DNA of 64,000 bases from the NCBI RefSeq assembly GCF_003129485.1, contig NZ_QFFG01000001.1:1-64000 (forward strand), given 5' to 3'. Source of the stretch: Polaribacter aquimarinus (lineage in GTDB: Bacteria; Bacteroidota; Bacteroidia; Flavobacteriales; Flavobacteriaceae). The notes under the pieces are model-generated. The model had not been told where the DNA came from. It was given only the letters and a program-made list of their open reading frames with translations, and ran no database searches. Of the stretch, positions 10,766 to 19,543 are shown piece by piece. Every line of letters begins with the position of its first letter. Positions within the stretch are counted from its first letter, which is position 1. The position numbers and the translations under genes were made by a program.

Positions 10766-13347
10766 TTTATAATTACTTTTTTAGTTCCTATTAGCTTCCC
10801 TTTTTCCACAACTCTTATTAGATAAACACTAGAAGATTTTATATTATTAAATTTTAACACACCTCTACCAGATTTGTTATCAATTAATTTTCCGGTTAAC
10901 GAAAACAAACCCACCTCATATTTTTGCAAATTTGTAGAAATTACAGAAAAACTTTCTTTAGTATTAGGGTTAGAATTTATAAAATAACCTAATTCTTCTA
11001 ACCCTAGTTTTGGCGCACTTAAAGTAGCCCCACAACTTTCATCAACAGTTGTTTCTGGATTATCAGTAGCAAAAGGATTTATATTAGCATTATTGTCATC
11101 GCAATCATAAGCACTTACAAATCCATCTGCATCTTTGTCTTCATCATTTAAAGGACCTTTACTACTAACAAAACTATCATTAAAATTCCCCTTCATACAT
11201 CTTGAAATTTGAGGAAAATCTTTTGTCACCACATAATAATATTCAAAAACCTCTTTTCCTTGCGTGGTTGTTAAAGTAATCGAAGCTTCTATACCATTGC
11301 ATTCATCTAAATCTCCTTTACCAGCGATGTACTCAAAATCGTTAGTGTATTTTCCAGAATAGGACCCACAAGGTGCACTAATACCATCACCAGGTCTTAA
11401 ACCACTTTTTAATTGGAAACTAGGGCTCATTTCCTTAACATTTCCATCCTTATCAGGACCAAATCTGTACATAATAGGAAAACCATCTGCTGCCCAACCT
11501 ACTTGTAATAGTTTTTCTGGAGCAGTTTTCCTAGTGGAAATTCCTGTTTGTAATTGCTCTACATACTCAAACATATTTCCATGATAATGATATCCTGAAT
11601 TAGGGTTTACATGTGCTGAAGCACAATCTAAACCTACAAATTCTCTTCCTTCTCCAATATTAGTAGTTGGCTCAAAAACCCAATCCCAATTATATCTTCC
11701 TGTATTTTTATCTTCAAAAATAAATGGAGTCGCAGGCGCTGGCATCATATAAACTCCATTTAAGCTAATTCCAAAGAAATTTAGTGGTCTTCCATTTGCT
11801 CTAGTTAAGCTTGTAGTAATTCCCGATAATTTAGGTTTCAAATCAATTTTATACAATCTATAATAAGGTTCTGGTGTTCGGTCAGCAACAAAACAAAAAT
11901 TATGATTTGGATAGTTATTAGAATATACAACCCTTTTTTCATCTTCTATAAACTCGTAATAAATACTTGGGTTTAAAGGTGTACCACAACACTTAATATT
12001 GTTGTAACTTAACACATCAATATCTCCACATGTATTATTACAATCGTCTATTGTGTTTTCATTTCCATTCTTTATTCCATCATTACAAGACCAATCTGTT
12101 CTTATAGTCTGAGCTTCTTGCTTTAGCATTGCTTTTATTGTTTCTTGCTCAGAAGTTAAATTGTCGATTAAATTATGTTCTTCTTTAATATCATCAATAA
12201 TATTGTAAAACTCTTCATTACCGTTTTCATCTTCGATTAATTTATAAGTTGCATTTCTAGTTGTCCAATATTCTATTCCACCACTCTCATAATCTGAATA
12301 TAGAATTTTTCTTTTGATTTGATTTTGTGATGATAAAGCTGGTTTTAAACTTAAGCTATTTTCTGTACCTCCTAATAATTTTACCCCGGCCAATTCTAAA
12401 ATTGTAGCATGTAAATCAGTTGCATGTACCAAACTTGTTTCTACTTCATTAATTCTTTCTACAGATTTACCTGTAATAATCATAGGGACTCTAATACCAC
12501 CTTCGTATAAGGAGGATTTTGCGTGTCCATTTGGCCAATAATTATTTGCCCGACCTGGAGTTCCATTGTCACCAATAAAAATAATTACAGTGTTTTCTAA
12601 GGTTTTTTCATCCATACTATTTACTAACCTATTAATTTCATAATCTAAATTTTCTATCATAGATAAATAAGTATTTCTATTGTTAGTAGGTTGTGTAGTA
12701 TAGGTTCCTGCAGGTGGTTTTTGAAAAGGTACATGAGGTGAAACATGAGACAACCACAAAAACCATGGTTTTGTTTGATTACTTACCCAAGAAATTGCTT
12801 TGTTTGTTAAATGTGTGGTAATATATTCACTTACTTGTTCTTCTTCTTGCTCAGTATTTAATTTTGTCCAATTATAATAATCTGAAACTTGAGCAGTAAA
12901 AACCCCCTCATAATAAGGAATTCCTGAATTGGCAGGATGATTAAAATTACTGCTACTATTACCTCCAATATGCCATTTGCCAATTACCGCCATACTATAA
13001 TCAGTTGAACTTTGTGTTTTAATTTTAGTAAATAAGGATGTATGACTTGGATCTAGTATTAATGGTGGTCTCATAACACCCGTTTTAATTCCATATTTAC
13101 CACTCATAATTGCTGCACGTGTTGGTGAACATTGAGGTGTTGCCCAAGTATTTGTAAACGTCACGCCTTTTTTTCTAAAAGAATCTAAAGTTGGTGTTAC
13201 TGGTAAATCATTAGATATTCCAAACCCAGGAGTAGAATCTATACCTAAATCATCTGCAATTATTAATAATATATTTGGAGATTGTTGCTGACTTAAAATT
13301 GTTGGTGCAAACAAAAATAAAAAGAGTACAGTTTTAAATAGTTTCAT
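10762..13347 (-). CDS. T9SS-exported sulfatase fused to a YHYH domain and MopE-like metal site
   Basis: This 861-residue protein combines several modules. Residues 1-19 are a signal peptide. Residues 22-410 are a sulfatase with the CSPTR motif at 73-77, whose cysteine is matured to formylglycine, and metal ligands in ADDLG (31-35) and GDNGTPG (259-265). Residues 420-440 carry a cysteine linker (CNDGIKNGNENTIDDC). Residues 450-730 hold a YHYH domain (GYHYHGN at 585-591). Residues 735-772 resemble the MopE-type calcium/copper motif (DEDKDADGF...YDCDDNNANINP). The last 70 residues are a type IX secretion sorting domain ending in KKVIIK. It probably desulfates algal polysaccharide or another sulfate ester at the cell surface; the substrate is unknown. 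It overlaps the next gene by 4 bases. Confidence 0.93.
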   Translation of the reverse strand: MKLFKTVLFLFLFAPTILSQQQSPNILLIIADDLGIDSTPGFGISNDLPVTPTLDSFRKKGVTFTNTWATPQCSPTRAAIMSGKYGIKTGVMRPPLILDPSHTSLFTKIKTQSSTDYSMAVIGKWHIGGNSSSNFNHPANSGIPYYEGVFTAQVSDYYNWTKLNTEQEEEQVSEYITTHLTNKAISWVSNQTKPWFLWLSHVSPHVPFQKPPAGTYTTQPTNNRNTYLSMIENLDYEINRLVNSMDEKTLENTVIIFIGDNGTPGRANNYWPNGHAKSSLYEGGIRVPMIITGKSVERINEVETSLVHATDLHATILELAGVKLLGGTENSLSLKPALSSQNQIKRKILYSDYESGGIEYWTTRNATYKLIEDENGNEEFYNIIDDIKEEHNLIDNLTSEQETIKAMLKQEAQTIRTDWSCNDGIKNGNENTIDDCNNTCGDIDVLSYNNIKCCGTPLNPSIYYEFIEDEKRVVYSNNYPNHNFCFVADRTPEPYYRLYKIDLKPKLSGITTSLTRANGRPLNFFGISLNGVYMMPAPATPFIFEDKNTGRYNWDWVFEPTTNIGEGREFVGLDCASAHVNPNSGYHYHGNMFEYVEQLQTGISTRKTAPEKLLQVGWAADGFPIMYRFGPDKDGNVKEMSPSFQLKSGLRPGDGISAPCGSYSGKYTNDFEYIAGKGDLDECNGIEASITLTTTQGKEVFEYYYVVTKDFPQISRCMKGNFNDSFVSSKGPLNDEDKDADGFVSAYDCDDNNANINPFATDNPETTVDESCGATLSAPKLGLEELGYFINSNPNTKESFSVISTNLQKYEVGLFSLTGKLIDNKSGRGVLKFNNIKSSSVYLIRVVEKGKLIGTKKVIIK

Positions 13348-13496
13348 AAGTTTTGTATCTTAAGTTGTTGATTCGTGTTTTTTAATGGGGAAAATATATC
13401 TAACACTGTATTTAGACATATAATTTTGGTAAAAGTTTAAAATTTAAATAAATAACATGATATTTACCATCTAAATATTGATATTTACATTTAAGA

Positions 13497-14027
13497 ATGA
13501 CAAAAAAACTCTTAGTTGGAAAAAAAATAAAACTCAGAGCTTTAGAGCCAGAAGATTTAGATTTTCTTTATAAAATAGAAAATAACGAATCTTTTTGGGA
13601 GGTAAGCCATACAAAAACTCCATTTTCTAAATATATATTAAAACAATATTTAGCAAATGCACATTTAGATATTTTTGAAGCCAAACAATTACGTTTGTTA
13701 ATTGAAGAAAAATCAACTAAAAAACAACTAGGAATGATAGACCTTTTTGATTTTAACTCACAACATCAAAGAGCTGGAATTGGTATATTAATTCATCCGA
13801 ATTATCAAAACAAAGGATACGCATCAGAAGCTTTATCAATTTTAGTTAATTATTGTTTTTCTATTTTAAATTTACATCAACTATATGCTAATATTACTTG
13901 TGACAATTCTAAAAGTATTTCACTTTTTACAAAACATTACTTTAAAAAAGTAGGTACAAAAGTAGATTGGATTCTATCTGAAGGAAATTTTAAAGATGAA
14001 ATTTTATTTCAATTGATAAAACACTAA
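13497..14027 (+). CDS. GNAT-family N-acetyltransferase (RimJ/RimL-like)
   Basis: The 176-residue protein has the GNAT fold: LRALEPEDLDFLYKIENN at the start, the acetyl-CoA loop region QRAGIGILIHPNYQNKGYASEAL (about 98-120), and a final strand with LHQLYANITCDNSKSISLFTKH. It is closest in layout to RimJ/RimL enzymes that acetylate protein N-termini or small amines, but the substrate cannot be read from sequence. Its ATG is 4 bases after TACATTTAAG, a near match to the -7 box, so it may be leaderless. It is followed after 28 bases by mltG. Confidence 0.88.
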   Translation: MTKKLLVGKKIKLRALEPEDLDFLYKIENNESFWEVSHTKTPFSKYILKQYLANAHLDIFEAKQLRLLIEEKSTKKQLGMIDLFDFNSQHQRAGIGILIHPNYQNKGYASEALSILVNYCFSILNLHQLYANITCDNSKSISLFTKHYFKKVGTKVDWILSEGNFKDEILFQLIKH

Positions 14028-14055
14028 TTTTGTTTTTTTAAAAAAACTGATTTCA

Positions 14056-15081
14056 TTGCATAAAAAAAGATTATACATATTGGGTTTCTTCCTAATTCTT
14101 GGAGGAATATTGGGTTACAATTATTATCAAAAAATATTTGGTAAAGCAATCATAAAAGAGACTGTTCTTTATGTAGACGTTTCAGATAGTTTGGTCGATG
14201 TCAAAGAAAAGATTTCTCATTTTTCTAACAAACCAAATACTTTTCTATGGGTTGCTGCAAAAAAAAATGTTTCAAAATTTAAAAAAGGGAGGTATGTTTT
14301 AAAAGAAGGAATGTCTAATAACGATTTGATAAACATGTTACGGAGTGGTTGGCAAACTCCCTTAAAAATCTCTTTTAACAATCAAGATACTATAGAAAAA
14401 CTTGCAGGAAGAATTTCTCAACAATTAGAAACTGACTCTATTTCATTGCTAAATGCGTTTACTGATAAAAAATTCTTATCAGTAAATAATTTGACAAAAA
14501 AATCTGTACTCCAAATTTTTATTCCAAATACATATGAATTTTATTGGACTGTTTCTCCAGAAAAATTCAGAGCTAAAATGTTAGTATCTTTCAAGCGGTT
14601 TTGGAATGAAACTAGATTGCAGAAGGCTAAAGCTTTAAAACTCAACAAAGAGGAAGTAATTACTTTAGCATCTATAGTGCATAAAGAAACTGCTCAAGAA
14701 TTTGAAAGACCTATTGTGGCTGGTTTGTATTTAAATAGACTCAAAAAAGGAATTCCTTTGCAAGCAGACCCAACTATTATTTACTGTGTTAAAGAAGTAA
14801 ATGGGCAAGATTTTGTAGTAAAAAGAGTATTGAATATAGATTTGGAAATTAATTCACCCTATAACACTTACAAAAACAGAGGCTTACCTCCCACTTTAAT
14901 TGCGATGCCTGATATTTCTGCAATAGATGCGGTTTTAAATCCCACAAAACACAGTTATTATTATATGTGTGCAAGTGTAGATAAAATTGGATATCATGAA
15001 TTTGCAAAAACATTAACTCAACATAATAGAAACGCAGCAAAATACCAACGTTGGTTAAATAGACATAGAATTAATAGGTAG
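14056..15081 (+). CDS. mltG: Endolytic murein transglycosylase MltG
   Basis: MltG cleaves nascent peptidoglycan strands in the inner membrane and sets glycan length. The 341-residue protein has one N-terminal membrane helix (LYILGFFLILGGILGY), a LysM-like region, and the YceG/MltG domain with the catalytic glutamate in VHKETAQEFERP and the conserved GIPLQADPTIIY and NSPYNTYKNRGLPPT segments. The start is TTG, since no ATG lies close upstream of the membrane helix. It follows the GNAT gene closely and precedes a DUF2279 gene. Confidence 0.93.
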   Translation: MHKKRLYILGFFLILGGILGYNYYQKIFGKAIIKETVLYVDVSDSLVDVKEKISHFSNKPNTFLWVAAKKNVSKFKKGRYVLKEGMSNNDLINMLRSGWQTPLKISFNNQDTIEKLAGRISQQLETDSISLLNAFTDKKFLSVNNLTKKSVLQIFIPNTYEFYWTVSPEKFRAKMLVSFKRFWNETRLQKAKALKLNKEEVITLASIVHKETAQEFERPIVAGLYLNRLKKGIPLQADPTIIYCVKEVNGQDFVVKRVLNIDLEINSPYNTYKNRGLPPTLIAMPDISAIDAVLNPTKHSYYYMCASVDKIGYHEFAKTLTQHNRNAAKYQRWLNRHRINR

Positions 15082-15083
15082 CA

Positions 15084-15132
15084 GTTGTTAGTTGTTAGTT
15101 GTTAGTTGTTAGTTGTTAGTTGTTAGTTGTTA
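15084..15132. repeat. Tandem heptanucleotide repeat (GTTGTTA)x7
   Basis: Seven perfect head-to-tail copies of GTTGTTA lie between the mltG stop and the DUF2279 gene. Perfect identity suggests slippage-driven length change. There are no spacers, so it is not a CRISPR array. Confidence 0.97.
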
Positions 15133-15151
15133 GAGAATAAAAAAAATACTT

Positions 15152-16054
15152 TTGATCAAAAAAAAAACAATCTCCTTTTTTGTAGCTTTATTTTTCACAT
15201 TTTCCTTTTGTGCTCAAAACACATCTTTTTTTAAGAAATCCGACACACTTCATAAAAAGAGAAGAAACACTATTGTTATTGCTAAAAGTGTTCTAGCAGG
15301 AGGATCTTTACTTGCATTACATCAACTTTGGTATAAAGATTATCCTCAATCAAGTTTTCATTTTAAAAATGACAATAACGATTGGAAACAAATGGATAAA
15401 GTTGGACATTTTATGACTTCATATTATGTTGGTAAAATTGGAATGGAAACCTTAGATTGGGCTGGTGTTTCAAAAACAAATCAACTAATATATGGAGCAA
15501 CCTATGGTTTTGCTTTTTTAACTGCTGTTGAAATTTTAGACGGATTTTCTAGAGAATGGGGCGCTTCTCCTGGAGATATTTTAGCGAATGCTGCTGGTAC
15601 CGGACTATTAATTGGACAAGAATTATTATGGAAGGAACAACGAATTACAGTAAAATACTCCTTTAATCAAACTGCATATGCAAAACAAAGGCCTAATACG
15701 TTAGGTAAAAACTATTTACAACAAGCTTTAAAAGATTATAATGGACAAACATACTGGCTTTCAGCAAATATTTGGTCGTTTAATAAAAAAGGAAACTTTC
15801 CAAAATGGTTAAATGTCGCTGTGGGTTATGGAGCAGATGGAATGCTCTTTGGAAGTGAAAATCCACAGAATTTATCACTTCAATCACCCTATAGGCAGTT
15901 TTATTTGAGTCTCGATATCGATTTAGTAAAGGTTCCTACAAAATCAAAATTCTTAAAATCGGTCTTTTCTGTTATTAACTTCATAAAAATACCAGCCCCA
16001 AGTTTAGAAATTAACACCAAAGGACAAGTAAAATTTCATTATTTGTATTTCTAA
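15152..16054 (+). CDS. DUF2279 (YfiM-like) exported or membrane protein
   Basis: The 300-residue protein begins with a TTG codon and a clear signal peptide ending near FCAQ. The DUF2279 core spans roughly 70-170: WKQMDKVGHFMTSYYVGKIG, GATYGFAFLTAVEILDGFSREWGASPGDILANAAGTG. The C-terminal half contains amphipathic strands and LNVAVGYGADGMLFGSE, typical of these flavobacterial proteins and suggestive of an outer-membrane or periplasmic location. Function is unknown. It is separated from mltG by the GTTGTTA tandem array and is followed by a lysozyme-fold gene, so an envelope role is likely. Confidence 0.85.
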   Translation: MIKKKTISFFVALFFTFSFCAQNTSFFKKSDTLHKKRRNTIVIAKSVLAGGSLLALHQLWYKDYPQSSFHFKNDNNDWKQMDKVGHFMTSYYVGKIGMETLDWAGVSKTNQLIYGATYGFAFLTAVEILDGFSREWGASPGDILANAAGTGLLIGQELLWKEQRITVKYSFNQTAYAKQRPNTLGKNYLQQALKDYNGQTYWLSANIWSFNKKGNFPKWLNVAVGYGADGMLFGSENPQNLSLQSPYRQFYLSLDIDLVKVPTKSKFLKSVFSVINFIKIPAPSLEINTKGQVKFHYLYF

Positions 16055-16097
16055 AAAATTTAACACATTGATAATCAGTTAAATTAAAAATTGATTA

Positions 16098-16105
16098 TAC
16101 CTTTG
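16098..16105 (+). promoter_or_regulatory. -7 box for the lysozyme-fold gene
   Basis: TACCTTTG matches TAnnTTTG. A transcript from about 16111 would give a leader of roughly 20 nt to the ATC proposed as start at 16132, which supports that start over the GTG at 16159. Confidence 0.6.
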
Positions 16106-16131
16106 TCATGCAAAACAGAAAGATTTAATAT

Positions 16132-16710
16132 ATCAAAAAGTTTTTAGTTTTATGCATTGTGTTTTTAGGATTTATCAACGCAACAATTATTGATAAAAAA
16201 ACAAATGCAGTAGACGAAGTTACTCTTCCGAAGTTTATAGATTACAATATTCCTTATTTACAGAAAGATTTTGTAGGTTTTAAAGAAGCTTTAGCTTTTA
16301 AAGAATCTCAAGGAAAATATACCATTGTAAATACTTTAGGGTATTTAGGCAAATATCAATTTGGGAGAACAACTTTAGAAAGATTTAGAATTTACAATAC
16401 GCAAGCGTTTTTAAGAAATCCAGAATTACAAGAAAGAGCCTTTATTGCTTTATGTAAAGTAAATAAGTGGATTTTAAGAAAAGATATTAAGCGTTCAATT
16501 GGAAAAACCATTAACGGAATTAAAATTACAGAATCAGGTATTTTAGCTGCTGCTCATTTAAGTGGTGCTGGTAATGTAAAAAAATTCTTAAGAAGTAATG
16601 GTTCTGTTCGTTTTTCTGATGCTTATGGAGCAACCATTCAATCTTACTTAAAAAAGTTTGGTGGCTATAATGTTTCTAACATTAAAGCTGATAGAAAGGC
16701 GAAGGTATAA
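16132..16710 (+). CDS. Exported lysozyme-fold peptidoglycan-binding protein, apparent ATC start
   Basis: The body (DFVGFKEALAFKESQGKYTIVNTLGYLGKYQFG... then GILAAAHLSGAGNVKKFL) resembles lysozyme/transglycosylase-fold proteins of Bacteroidota. The glutamate in FKESQGKY is in the place of the catalytic acid. The first ATG/GTG/TTG in frame is GTG at 16159, but that cuts a signal peptide in half. Reading upstream in the same frame gives IKKFLVLCIVFLGFINA after a stop codon at 16126-16128, with ATC at 16132 exactly where ATG is expected. I therefore place the start at 16132. Either ATC is used, or ATG was lost and GTG makes a non-exported form. The stop is directly next to that of the converging methylase gene. 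Confidence 0.72.
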   Translation: MKKFLVLCIVFLGFINATIIDKKTNAVDEVTLPKFIDYNIPYLQKDFVGFKEALAFKESQGKYTIVNTLGYLGKYQFGRTTLERFRIYNTQAFLRNPELQERAFIALCKVNKWILRKDIKRSIGKTINGIKITESGILAAAHLSGAGNVKKFLRSNGSVRFSDAYGATIQSYLKKFGGYNVSNIKADRKAKV

Positions 16711-17415
16711 TTACTTCTGAATAATAAAAATAGCAGGCTTTTTATGTAAATCAGGTTGTTGATGTTTCCAATCCTTTATAAACATTGTTTTAATAAACTC
16801 AGTTGGCAAAGTTATATCTGCAGCAATACATAAATTGGTAGTTGGGGTTAAAGTAGCTTTTAAATCGGTAAACATCTTTTCATTTCTGTAAGGAGTTTCT
16901 ATAAAGATTTGTGATTGTTTTTTATCTTTAGACAAACGTTCTAAATCTTTAATTGCTTTTTTTCTTTCACCTTTATCTATTGGTAAATAACCGTTAAAAG
17001 CAAAATTTTGCCCATTCATTCCAGAGCTCATCATCGCCATTAAAATAGAGCTTGGTCCAACCAAAGGCACAACTTGAATATTGTTCTGATGGGCTAATTT
17101 AACGATACTTGCTCCAGGATCTGCAATAGCTGGAACTCCTGCCTCTGAAAGTAGACCAACATTGATTCCTTCTTTACAAACATCTAAATATTTTCTTGTT
17201 TCTAATTCTTCAGCGTACTTATCCAGCAACATTATTTGCAGAGAAGGTTGTGATTTTTTAGGAGATATTTTTTTGATAAATCTTCTTGCTGATTTTTCGT
17301 TCTCAACAATATAATAATCAATTTGCTCAACTACTTTTTTTACAGATAAAGGCATTACCTCTAATGGTTCAGTTTCTCCTAAAGTTGTAGGAATTAAGTA
17401 TAGTTTACCAAACAT
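16711..17415 (-). CDS. SAM-dependent methyltransferase, RsmI/tetrapyrrole methylase family
   Basis: The 234-residue protein has the tetrapyrrole (corrin/porphyrin) methylase fold used by RsmI: KLYLIPTTLG at the N-terminus, the SAM-binding LLSEAGVPAIADPGASIV around 107-124, and VVPLVGPSSILMAMMSSGMNGQNFAFNGYLP. RsmI 2'-O-methylates C1402 of 16S rRNA. This shorter Bacteroidota form carries the same motifs but lacks the RsmI C-terminal extension, so the exact target is uncertain. It starts 2 bases after the low-molecular-weight phosphatase stop and so is probably in one operon with it. Confidence 0.88.
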   Translation of the reverse strand: MFGKLYLIPTTLGETEPLEVMPLSVKKVVEQIDYYIVENEKSARRFIKKISPKKSQPSLQIMLLDKYAEELETRKYLDVCKEGINVGLLSEAGVPAIADPGASIVKLAHQNNIQVVPLVGPSSILMAMMSSGMNGQNFAFNGYLPIDKGERKKAIKDLERLSKDKKQSQIFIETPYRNEKMFTDLKATLTPTTNLCIAADITLPTEFIKTMFIKDWKHQQPDLHKKPAIFIIQK

Positions 17416-17417
17416 TT

Positions 17418-17867
17418 TTATAATTTTTTAGCAATGATTTCACAAGCTTCATCAAGCATTTTATAGACATTTTCAAAACCTTGATTTCCTCCATAATATG
17501 GATCTGGAACATTTAGATTAGAATTGGGGTTTGATTCGTTCAAAATAAGTTGTACTTTCTGCTCATCATCTTTATTTCTTGCTACATCAAGTATATTCTG
17601 ATAATTACTTTCATCCATCGCATAAATCATATCAAACTCATCAAAATCTGATACAGAAAATTTTCTTGCTCTTTGATTTCTAATATTTAACCCATATTTA
17701 GCAGCAACATCAATTGAACGTTCATCTGGTTTATTTCCTATATGATAGGCAGCAGTACCTGCAGAATCTACAAAAACTGTATCAGCATTCACTTTAGATT
17801 GTAAAATCCCTTCAGCTAAAGGAGAACGACAGATGTTTCCTAAACAAACCATCAATATTTTATACAT
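17418..17867 (-). CDS. Low-molecular-weight protein-tyrosine phosphatase
   Basis: The protein (149 residues) has the N-terminal P-loop CLGNICRS with nucleophile Cys8 and Arg14 (C-X5-R), and the late acid loop VPDPYYGG that supplies the general-acid aspartate. Members dephosphorylate protein tyrosine or, in a related branch, arginine. In bacteria they often pair with tyrosine kinases of exopolysaccharide synthesis, but no kinase is in this window. It lies between dnaA and the RsmI-like gene on the same strand. Confidence 0.95.
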   Translation of the reverse strand: MYKILMVCLGNICRSPLAEGILQSKVNADTVFVDSAGTAAYHIGNKPDERSIDVAAKYGLNIRNQRARKFSVSDFDEFDMIYAMDESNYQNILDVARNKDDEQKVQLILNESNPNSNLNVPDPYYGGNQGFENVYKMLDEACEIIAKKL

Positions 17868-17895
17868 AAAGTATTTTTGTTAAAAATAAGAAATA

Positions 17896-17920
17896 GATTC
17901 CTGATTGTAGAGGAATGACA
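17896..17920. repeat. Covarying hairpin repeat (GATTCC...GGAATGACA)
   Basis: GATTCCT and AGGAATGACA pair around a short loop. It belongs to the same family as 53892-53916 and 63742-63766, and to the copies inside ribD and prmC. It lies between dnaA and the phosphatase gene. Confidence 0.75.
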
Positions 17921-17942
17921 AATAAAAAAATTTTCGAAAGTT

Positions 17943-19370
17943 TTAGAAAGTCAACTTTTTTGTTAAGTCGTCTACATATTTTCTAAACTGCTTGTCTGTT
18001 TCTGTTAAGTTGTCTACAGTTTTACAAGCGTGCAACACTGTTGCGTGATCTCTTTGTCCTATTTGATTACCAATACTTGCTAGAGAGGTTTTAGTTAATC
18101 GTTTCGCAAAAAACATTGCTAACTGTCTAGCTTGTACTATATGACGCTTACGTGTTTTAGATTGTAAAGTAGCTACATCCATATCAAAGTACTTAGATAC
18201 TTCTTTCTGAATATAATCTATAGATACTTCTTTTTTAGTGTTTTTAACAAACTTATCTACAATCTGTTTAGCCAATTCTATAGAGAATTCTCTTCTATTA
18301 AAAGAGGCTTGAGCAATCATAGAAATGATAACACCTTCTAATTCTCTTACATTAGATTTGATGTTTTTAGCAATATACTCTATAATTTCCTCTGGCATTT
18401 CTACACCATCTCTAAACAATTTATTTTCTAAAATAGAAATTCTTGTTTCGTAATCTGGTGCTTGTAATTCTGCTGACAATCCCCATTTGAAACGAGATAA
18501 TAAACGTTGCTCGATATCTTGCATGTCTACAGGCGCTTTATCCGAAGTTAAAATTACCTGTTTCCCATTTTGATGTAAATGGTTAAAAATATGGAAGAAC
18601 ACATCTTGTGTTCCTGCTTTTCCTGATAAGAATTGAACATCATCAATAATTAACACATCTATCATCTGATAGAAATGAATAAAATCATTTCTAGTATTCG
18701 ACTTTACAGAATCTATAAATTGCTGTGTGAATTTTTCTGAAGAAATATATAAAACTGTTTTGTCTGGATATTTATCTTTAATATCAACACCAATAGCATG
18801 TGCCAAATGTGTTTTTCCTAAACCAACACCACCATAAATTAAAAGAGGATTAAAAGAGGTTCCTCCTGGTTTGTTTGCAACTGCCATACCTGCAGAACGT
18901 GCTAATCTATTTGAATCTCCTTCAACAAAATTTGCAAAACTATAGTTTGGATTTAATTGAGATTCTATCTTCACTTTTTGCAATCCAGGAATTACAAAAG
19001 GATTTCTTAATTCTCTTTTATTAGATTCTAAAGGAACTGTAACTTTTTGAGGTTTTAAAGGATCTCTATTGGAACTAGGAATTTTAACAATTTGTGGTCT
19101 GTTACTACTATAATTGTTTTCCATTTTCACATCGTAAATCAATTTGGCATCATTTCCTAATTGTCTTACCAATGCTACACGTAATAATTTAATGTAGTGT
19201 TCTTCTAACCATTCATAAAAAAATTTACTGGGTACTTGAATTGTTAATGCTTCTCCTGAAAGTTTTACCGGCTTTATTGGTTCGAACCAAGTTTTATAAG
19301 CTTGTGGTTTAATATTATCCTTTATAAAAGTCAAACATTCATTCCAAACTGAGTCAGCAGTTACAGTCAT
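17943..19370 (-). CDS. dnaA: Chromosomal replication initiator DnaA
   Basis: DnaA binds DnaA boxes at oriC and opens the duplex. The 475-residue protein has domain I (1-85), a linker, the AAA+ domain with Walker A GGVGLGKTH (180-188) and Walker B VLIIDDVQFL, and the C-terminal DNA-binding domain with the signature GQRDHATVLHACKTV. All motifs are intact. One DnaA box (TTATTCACA) at 19452-19460 lies in its upstream region, consistent with autoregulation. There is no cluster of boxes here, so oriC is not shown to be adjacent. Confidence 0.98.
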   Translation of the reverse strand: MTVTADSVWNECLTFIKDNIKPQAYKTWFEPIKPVKLSGEALTIQVPSKFFYEWLEEHYIKLLRVALVRQLGNDAKLIYDVKMENNYSSNRPQIVKIPSSNRDPLKPQKVTVPLESNKRELRNPFVIPGLQKVKIESQLNPNYSFANFVEGDSNRLARSAGMAVANKPGGTSFNPLLIYGGVGLGKTHLAHAIGVDIKDKYPDKTVLYISSEKFTQQFIDSVKSNTRNDFIHFYQMIDVLIIDDVQFLSGKAGTQDVFFHIFNHLHQNGKQVILTSDKAPVDMQDIEQRLLSRFKWGLSAELQAPDYETRISILENKLFRDGVEMPEEIIEYIAKNIKSNVRELEGVIISMIAQASFNRREFSIELAKQIVDKFVKNTKKEVSIDYIQKEVSKYFDMDVATLQSKTRKRHIVQARQLAMFFAKRLTKTSLASIGNQIGQRDHATVLHACKTVDNLTETDKQFRKYVDDLTKKLTF

Positions 19371-19451
19371 TTAGTTAAAGTAAATTTTTTTAGGTTAATA
19401 ATTTTGGTTAAAAATGGACTTTTTGAACCTTTTTCTAAAGCCTTACAAAAG

Positions 19452-19460
19452 TGTGAATAA
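19452..19460 (-). promoter_or_regulatory. DnaA box upstream of dnaA
   Basis: TTATTCACA on the minus strand fits the consensus TTATnCACA exactly. It is about 85 bases upstream of dnaA, a common place for autoregulation. Confidence 0.5.
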
Positions 19461-19543
19461 AATTCATTAAAAAAAAATGAAATTGCTATTGATTATTAAT
19501 TATTTTTTACGTAAAATGCTTTTATAAAATTTGTCTATTACAA

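Noticed and set aside
15084-15132. CRISPR array
   Set aside because: The heptamers are directly adjacent without spacers, and no cas genes are present.
19371-19543. oriC next to dnaA
   Set aside because: Only one DnaA box and no AT-rich 13-mer array were seen, and the neighbours differ from typical origin surroundings.
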